NCBI GenBank assembly: GCA_014529385.2
Contig: CM043955.1
Coordinates: forward strand, 143,415,640-143,479,639
DNA length: 64,000 nucleotides
Direction: 5' to 3'
Source of the DNA: Adiantum capillus-veneris
Lineage: Eukaryota > Streptophyta > Polypodiopsida > Polypodiales > Pteridaceae
Position numbers and translations under genes: made by a program. The stretch's first letter is position 1, and every line of letters starts with the position of its first letter. Under the pieces are notes generated by a model. That model saw only the letters and a program-made list of their open reading frames with translations. It had not been told where the DNA came from and made no database searches. Shown piece by piece: positions 57,183-64,000 of this stretch.

Positions 57183-57203
57183 TTGTTCATGTTGGGTTCA
57201 CCA
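57183..57203 (-). other. Primer-binding site of the TR-GAG-like element
   Basis: Minus strand TGGTGAACCCAACATGAAC starts a few bases after the LTR end (CGACATATTTT). It differs from the Tat PBS, so the two elements used different primers. Confidence 0.75.
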
Positions 57204-57209
57204 AAAATA

Positions 57210-59173
57210 TGTCGAGAAATTTGCGGTCTTGCCAGGAAAGCACCGGGCTTATGGCTGTGAGAGTTTGTGAGAGAACTCAACAAAAACTATATGAAGGAGT
57301 TAAACCATAGATGCCATGAAGACTAGGGTTTGGAAAGAAGTGCAATCAAAGAAGACCCACTCTTTATCTCTTGCACTCACACACACAAAGAAAGAACACA
57401 AAAGAGAATATCAAAACAACACAAAGATGAAAACATCAAGGCTATGGTCATATCGTATCATGGGTAGTATAAAAGGGTTAATAGATGAATTAATGGCATT
57501 CAATTTTGGCTAACCAAATATATATGTTTTGTCTAGTGATGGGGACTAATTGTGTATACAAATCCTCTTGGTTCATAGCAAGATAACTACGATTACATCA
57601 AAAGAAAAGTTATAGTCTATAAGAGGTAGTATGATGGGATCGGGTAAAAGAAGTATTTCATTGAGCCTTTCTCAGCCAAAGAGAAACACTATACGTTGTT
57701 CAAAGTGTATTTTACAGCTAATCCATACGTTAATTCTAATAGATCGTACAGAGTGAAAGCGATAGAAATTATCATCATGTGGGTTATTCATCTAGGATAG
57801 TATGTGAGAAATGTAGATATGAGAGAAGTGATGAGATGAGAAGTTTCCCTCCCAAGCCCTATTCTTGCCCGTAGGCAATAAGGATACTGCGGGGAGAGAT
57901 GTACCTGTAGCAAAGAGAACCTAGAATTTGTAGAAAGGATGAATTACTAAGAGTGAGAGAGATATATTTGGTTAAGGAGATGATATTAGATATATATATA
58001 TATATATATATGTTAAATTAAATATGAAAAAGAAAACAACAAGAAATCAAGAAAACATCAATGTAGAACACATCTTACTTGACAAACCCTATGGCACGAT
58101 CATTGATGGAGAGAGAAGAAGAGGGGAGAACTCCACTTTGATTGATACGCCAAGTGCAAGACCTTCTTTGATTAGAGTTGATCTTCCAAGGTTAGCTTGT
58201 TACAAGAATGGCTAGTCTTCTTCTAGGAGAAAGTGTAGGCTTAGGCTTATGTTAATGACTAAGTACAATTTGGCATTACTACTCCCTCCCTCATGAATTC
58301 CTCTCATCAATGGCTTGAATGCTTGAGTTCTTTTCAAGGAAGAAGTGGTCCCCTTTTATAGGTGAAGAGAACCCCCAAGGGTTTACACAAGAAGAGAGGA
58401 GCCAATGTGAACAGAAATTGGAAAAGTTGGAAATGAGCTGTCCCTGCATGATGTGGGCAGACAGGGGTCCAGTATTTTGATCATATCTCCTCAACCGTGG
58501 CTCCAAATAAAAAAGTAAAAATATGGGCAGAAAATTCAGCTCATTAGCTACGTTTTTTATTTTAAAATCGTTTTCCAATTCGGATTGGAACCTTGTGTAA
58601 AACAATCATCAAATAGAGTCCATTTCTGGCAGCAAAAGTCTTCCTGTGGTCCCCTTAGCTTAGACTTTCATTTGATTCCAAAGGACACCTCATGCCATAT
58701 GAAAGCATGACATTGCTCCTTGACAAAGCTTTGTAATCATGCTTGTTATAATGCATTAAAATAAGTGTATCTTTGAAATCATGCCACCTAGTGTCCCACT
58801 AGTATTTGATTCCCCCCTAGTAGCTATTTAAAAAGAAAAATATGAAAAATACATAGAATATATATATTGGTGTTTACCCTAGATATAGGATCTAGCTAGG
58901 GTGTGAGATGATAATGAGATAGTAGAAATAAAGAATCAATGCTTTTTGCCCCAAGTTAAAGAGGCGGAGCTATTGATGCTTTTCCCATAGTATTTTCTGA
59001 TGGTAAAGTAAGAATAGGTTACCCTTGAGAAAAATAATAGGATGAAATAGAAGGCTTATTATTATACTTAAATATGCATATGTACATTATAGGAAATATA
59101 ATTACGTATCTAAAAAGTTACAAGATAACTCTTGTAGCATGCATTCCCACTATGTACGTGTCACAGCACGACA
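57210..59173 (-). repeat. 5' LTR of the TR-GAG-like element
   Basis: Nearly identical to 33603-35570. In the element's sense it runs from 59173 (TGTCGTGCTGTGACACG) to 57210 (TTCTCGACA). Contains (TA)n at 57990-58011. High similarity of the two LTRs points to a fairly recent insertion. Confidence 0.95.
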
Positions 59174-61767
59174 TCGGCATAGTAAAGAACATGACGAGTA
59201 GACCAGCCAGAGGAGTCTGAAACAAATGTTTGGATTTTTACAAACTACACTAATACCAGATTTAAGAACCAGTTAAATACTTTCAAATACCATCCTTATT
59301 AACAGTCAAATCTCTTCTTATGTCATAGTCAACATATTCTTCCAAATAGCCAGTACCAAATACCTGTTTTTAAACTTGTCAATTGAAAAATCACTCCCAT
59401 GAGTCAATTTCCCAAAAATTATCCAGACACTAGAGATTTGTTCCTTTCATTATGAAAAAATAGAAATCGGACAAATAAGCAATTGTTTTTATAGTGCAGT
59501 CCAAAAATTCCATTCTCAGAAAAAATAACTGCACAGTAGGAGAGGTCATAACATCAGACTAACAATAGACCAACCAGTACAAGCGAGAGAAATAATAAAA
59601 CCAGAGATCAATCGACAGTTTATCTTAAAGTCAACCACACATTCTCTAGAAAGTAACCATAATATCATTACCCCATGTTTTAAGTGTCAAATATGTTCTG
59701 ATTCAATCACAACAAGAAGACCAGCCGGGAAGGTCTACTTCCCAAGAATAGGCAATCAGCAAAAACCGGAAAAAAAGGGGACAGAGACCATTACAGGCTT
59801 AGTAAAAAGACCATCTCACATACTAACGAATACTAAATATACCATCAGCCCTTTATAGAAGTCTACACACTTAGCTGGAGATAACATTTTTATATTCTTC
59901 CACACAGCATCATGCAGGTATGTAATCATTATCTTACACACTGATATAATGAGAGCAAGTAAGGGTAAGTTTAGAAATAGCCATGCTTAGAATATTATAA
60001 AGCTGGTGACCCAACCCATTGAAGGCAAGATGTATCCAGTATCCATATGTTACAAACTATGAGTGGTGATCAACCGAGTAATAATGTATGCACACAAAAA
60101 GTATTCAATCTTTAAACAACCTAACTAACATCACACTATTTGTATATGAGATGCGTAAAAACCTCAACCAATTTTTCCAGATCTGGTTGTACCACAGTAA
60201 CCAACAAGTGAAACCTCATTAATAATTTTGAGACCTGGCAGCCCTCATTGACAAAGCAATAGGAAAATCTCCTCAATTTCTTCAAATATACCAGCTAAAA
60301 ACAAACTTCCTAGAACCATAGATTCATAAAAAAATATTTCCAATTAGTCAGAGATTAAACAAACAAAGATTACAATTGACTCAATTTAAGCACCTTCATT
60401 TTAGCCAAACAGTCCAACTCACAATTTTTGAAGGCTACAAGAGAGCGAATAGCTAGTTAACTTGTAGACTTGGAGAGGATGACGACTCCACCAAAACTTT
60501 CTCAATATTTTTCGGCATGTTGAAGTCACAACAGCATACAACAAGATTTGAACGCACAATCTGTAGTCACAAAACATGATGCTAAGTGAGTAAAGTGATC
60601 ACCTTATTGAGGGATAGATGATGATGCCTCTTCGTAGCAGAAGGGACCCAGATTAGGCCAGGTATTCCCGTCGTCAAGGTCGCCCTTAAAGACCCTATTT
60701 CTAGGGATTTCTCTCAGCACACGATCCGGATGAGAAAAGCAAGTGTCGAGTCACACTCGCTACAGCACTCACCTGCAAACCCACTATCTCTATGCAGAAG
60801 GTAGTGTGCGACCAGACAAATACAGGAGAAGCCTTGCAGAGGAATACTTAGAAACCACACAATATAGGTATAATGCTTTTTTAGGGTAAATAATAGATAA
60901 AGACGCGCTTTTGCCCAATGTAAAAGAGGATATCAAAAAAACCTTTTATGAGCATCACTTATTATCATGGCAGTAGATAGTATGGCCTTTCTCGAATACT
61001 TTCGAAAGGTCGATACACGGTACATACAATTCCTTAAGAGGTATTGCCCCTAACACTCGATGGACACAGAAAAACAGTTACCCAAAAAACCAGCATATCA
61101 AACGAGACTATTATCAGTAAGCTATCCAATTGGGCAAATTACGAGAAGAGACATATGCCAATCACAAAGAGGTGACTTAATGTAATATTGGACCCATTAA
61201 GAGACGGCAAGTAGTTTGGGTAATTTGTACAACTACCCATTTGGTTCAGCTATCAATGTAGATCTATAAAAGACAGGCGTTTTTTCAAAATCAGAGTGCA
61301 CAGTATTAGTCTTGAGTAACTTTCAAAATCTTACTCTGTCGTAAGGTGTGTCATACACATTATATGTTATGACTTATAATCAAGATCCGGTTTTAGCCAT
61401 AACCATTGCACATCTTCAGCAGTCAAGTGAGTCTACTAGGAGAACCAAACTACTCTGTTATGAGCGTCTTTTATTCCCCCCATTAGGAACATCGGTTACG
61501 TAGACGAAGTGGTGGATATATCAGGACAGAGTGACACAGGTGACCCTTTGGGGTTGAGAGCACTTTAGGGACAATATCCATCTGGCAATAGTAACTAAAG
61601 CCATGGGCTTAGGGCCATAATATTATTATGTGGAACATTCAATGAAGCGAGGGTTTTCAGAACGGTTATATTTGCTAGCGTAGTTTCTTCCACACCATAA
61701 GATTTTTTTGCATCGCAGTTATGGACAACCCCTCAGAGGATACTTTAACAGGAAAACATGCATCGAG
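59174..61767. repeat. 3.3-kb direct repeat, right copy, part 2
   Basis: Matches about 26430-28995 in order. At its right end the plus-strand frame that is open in the left copy has several stops here, but continues past the homology border with a Cys-rich segment (CYYCDSCLCDH at about 61825-61857) and ends at a TAG near 61880. Confidence 0.88.
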
Positions 61768-64000
61768 AAGTATGGTGTAATTTTGGCTAACCATATCTTA
61801 CCTTTGGCTAAGCGTCCGAACACATGTTATTACTGTGACAGCTGCTTGTGTGATCATGTGATGGATGGTTTAATAGAGATGTAGAGTTGAAGAAAGAAAG
61901 GGGTTTCTTTTATAAAAAATAAGCCAAGAATTTTTTGTCCAATTTAAGTAGCGAAGCATGAAAAGGACTCATGTAATTGTGTGTGTGTGTGTGTGTGTGT
62001 ATTTATGTTTGATTATCTAACAATAGTTTCATTTTAAAAACTATTGAACCTTACAATGGGACTAGAGACCAGGCAAGGGTTGCATGAAAAAATACATTTT
62101 TATAGTAAAAAATGACACAGACAAGATTGTACAAATGTCAACATTTTAGATTGGATGTATTGCATATATATACTTATCATAGAAGTGTTTACAAGTACAA
62201 AATCAAACACTGGATGATCTCCAACTATTACTGCAGTTCCCTTCGTAATCCCAATGAAGGAACCTTTTACTTTCCACCATCCAAGAAAACAAGCACGTTA
62301 GTACTGGCTTTACTTGGGAAGACAGGTGTCAATGGCCCCTTCCCCTTGTTATCGATGTCCAAAATTATCGAGAAACTAACAGCTAAGCAGAGATCAAGTT
62401 TATGATAAAAAGAGAATGAACCACCTTTTGGAAATCTTTAAGATTATGTATGCTTATCAATTTCTGTTCAAAATCTGCAAAAAATCTTCTTACTTCTATG
62501 TTATGGAAAGTCCTTGTACTCCAAGGTTTCCACAACAGTCCAAAGTAAATAGTTTATTGATGTTTATGTACCATTCCATCATCCACATTACCAATCTCTA
62601 AAAAGTAAAAATTTGGACAACATCTCCTTTGTACAGTGGATAGAATTTCAAATTTCCAGTCACAGCCATCTCTAATGAGACCCTCACAGGAGGTTAATAG
62701 CCGTCACGAAAAGGAAGACAAGTTCAAAATCTATAGTGTCATCTGAGTACATATTATACTTTTTCTTGCCAAGAAAAACCTGCAAAACAAATATCAATCG
62801 GCAAATTGTTATGCTTTATCATAAAGCAAGAATGAATATTGTGTCATAAGTTCCGATTCTCGACAGAAGTTAGCAACCAACGTGCTCCATATCAATATTC
62901 CGTCACTTGAAGTCACCTCAGTTCAATAGACCAACAACTTTCAACCAAAAAATTCTAGTTCTAATTACTCAAATGCTAAAAAGTCCCAAAAAGAATTTGG
63001 TAGCTTCATGTTTTCCATTTTTGGGGAAATTTCAAAACTCCAGCCAGCAGGTATAAAGTTAACAGACAGCATTATGAACCAACATTTCTATGTTTCTTTT
63101 ACTAGTGATGGTGTCATCCCCAAGGATGTGAGCTTAATAATCATAGAAAAAAGCATCATTCTATCAAAAACTGATAAGTATCTACCAACAAATGTGCAAG
63201 TTCCCACATGCATTAAAACCATGTTCAACAAGATAATTTTTAGAGTTATGTTTAAGGTGCAAGGTCCCGATCTCTGTCTACACAAGTTGCTTTTATGATG
63301 CTGGTCAATTTCTCAATCTGCTTGCCATCCCCAAGCCGATCTTCAATAAATCCCCAAGTCAATAACCATACCCATATATGAGTGTTATCATCCCTTGAAA
63401 TTATTAATGTGTGTGACTTCAAAGCTAGAATGTTCAAAAATTTTCCAGCATCATGTTTGTATTTTAATACTTTTTGGAAAAATCCCATAGTCTGCCATCT
63501 CTAACGAGATCCTCTCAAGAGGTATACGGCGTCAAAAAGATAAAAACAAGTAGCTTCAATCAATCTGCAGTATGTCAATATTGTCCTTGCACTTTTATAC
63601 TTTCAAACTAAATAACCCTGCATTTGTTACCATTACCAGCTCAACACCCATCAGAGTACCTATTGAAATTTTTCCTTGCAAAGAACAACATGCAAAAAAA
63701 TGTCCAACCATAAGCCTAAAAAGTCTGTAAAATCCATTGTGCATATTTCTATGTACGACGCTATAGTATGCCAAAAAACCAAACCAAATAAAAACCTAAG
63801 CAGAGTTCGTAGCAATGAAGTGCTGAGTAGGTGCAATTGCACCTACCTGGGATATGTTTTCATTGACGTATCAAACATGTGGACTGAAGGTAGGATGAAT
63901 CCAAGGATCCTGTCGTGTCTTGCTAGATATGCTAACTCTATGGTGAGAGATACCTTCTTTCGATTATATATTTTCAGATTGATGCCGTCCTTGCATAGCA
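61768..64000. other. Unidentified stretch with a diverged internal duplication
   Basis: No recognised gene. (GT)n at 61979-62000. Segments near 62640-62760 and 63470-63560 share 'gccatctctaa', 'gaga', 'cctc' and the following order, so part of the region is an old duplication. The minus-strand frame at 63252-63488 (HTLIISRDDNTHIWVWLLTWGF) looks protein-like but matches nothing I know and lacks clear splice sites. Confidence 0.4.

Overview
This is nuclear DNA of a land plant. It is AT-rich and intron-like, densely packed with nested and mostly decayed LTR retrotransposons, and has long (GA)n, (CT)n, (CA)n and (GT)n microsatellites and no dense coding. I recognise no complete host gene. The mix of Tat-type Ty3 elements with an extra RNase H, a chromovirus, a Ty1/copia element, a hAT fragment and a Penelope-like reverse transcriptase suits a large TE-rich plant genome. 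A fern or other non-flowering plant is my guess, not something the sequence proves.

Layout. 1-6600: no recognised gene, only microsatellites and small repeats. 6600-14650: a broken chromovirus on the minus strand (probable LTR, chromodomain and integrase tail, reverse transcriptase, protease, gag), interrupted by the 3' half of a Tat element with its 2.6-kb LTR (8435-12089) and by a hAT (DUF659) transposase fragment (12090-12503). 14831-20211: a degenerate Ty1/copia element with both LTRs. 20334-22912: a truncated Tat LTR on the minus strand. 22913-25730: unidentified DNA with one convincing terminal exon (23180-23392, minus).

25733-61767: a ~3.3-kb sequence occurs twice in direct orientation (25733-28995, and 32799-33602 continued at 59174-61767). 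Between the copies lies a decayed minus-strand retroelement with a Penelope-like reverse transcriptase and a long ORF1. The right-hand copy is split by a 25.6-kb LTR element (33603-59173, minus strand) with ~1.97-kb LTRs, a PBS, a PPT and a gag-like ORF but no pol, so it is a non-autonomous TR-GAG-like element. That element is itself interrupted by a tandem Tat array LTR-internal-LTR-internal-LTR (37051-56261) flanked by the direct repeat ccac.

The two Tat units are nearly identical and carry complementary lesions: unit 1 keeps gag, protease and reverse transcriptase open, and unit 2 keeps the archaeal-type RNase H plus integrase open. Both have lost the core of the usual Ty3 RNase H. The region after it sits in the -1 frame, and two related small ORFs precede gag. 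The relative order of insertion can be read from the nesting: direct repeat first, then the TR-GAG-like element, then the Tat array. 61768-64000 holds unidentified DNA with a diverged internal duplication.
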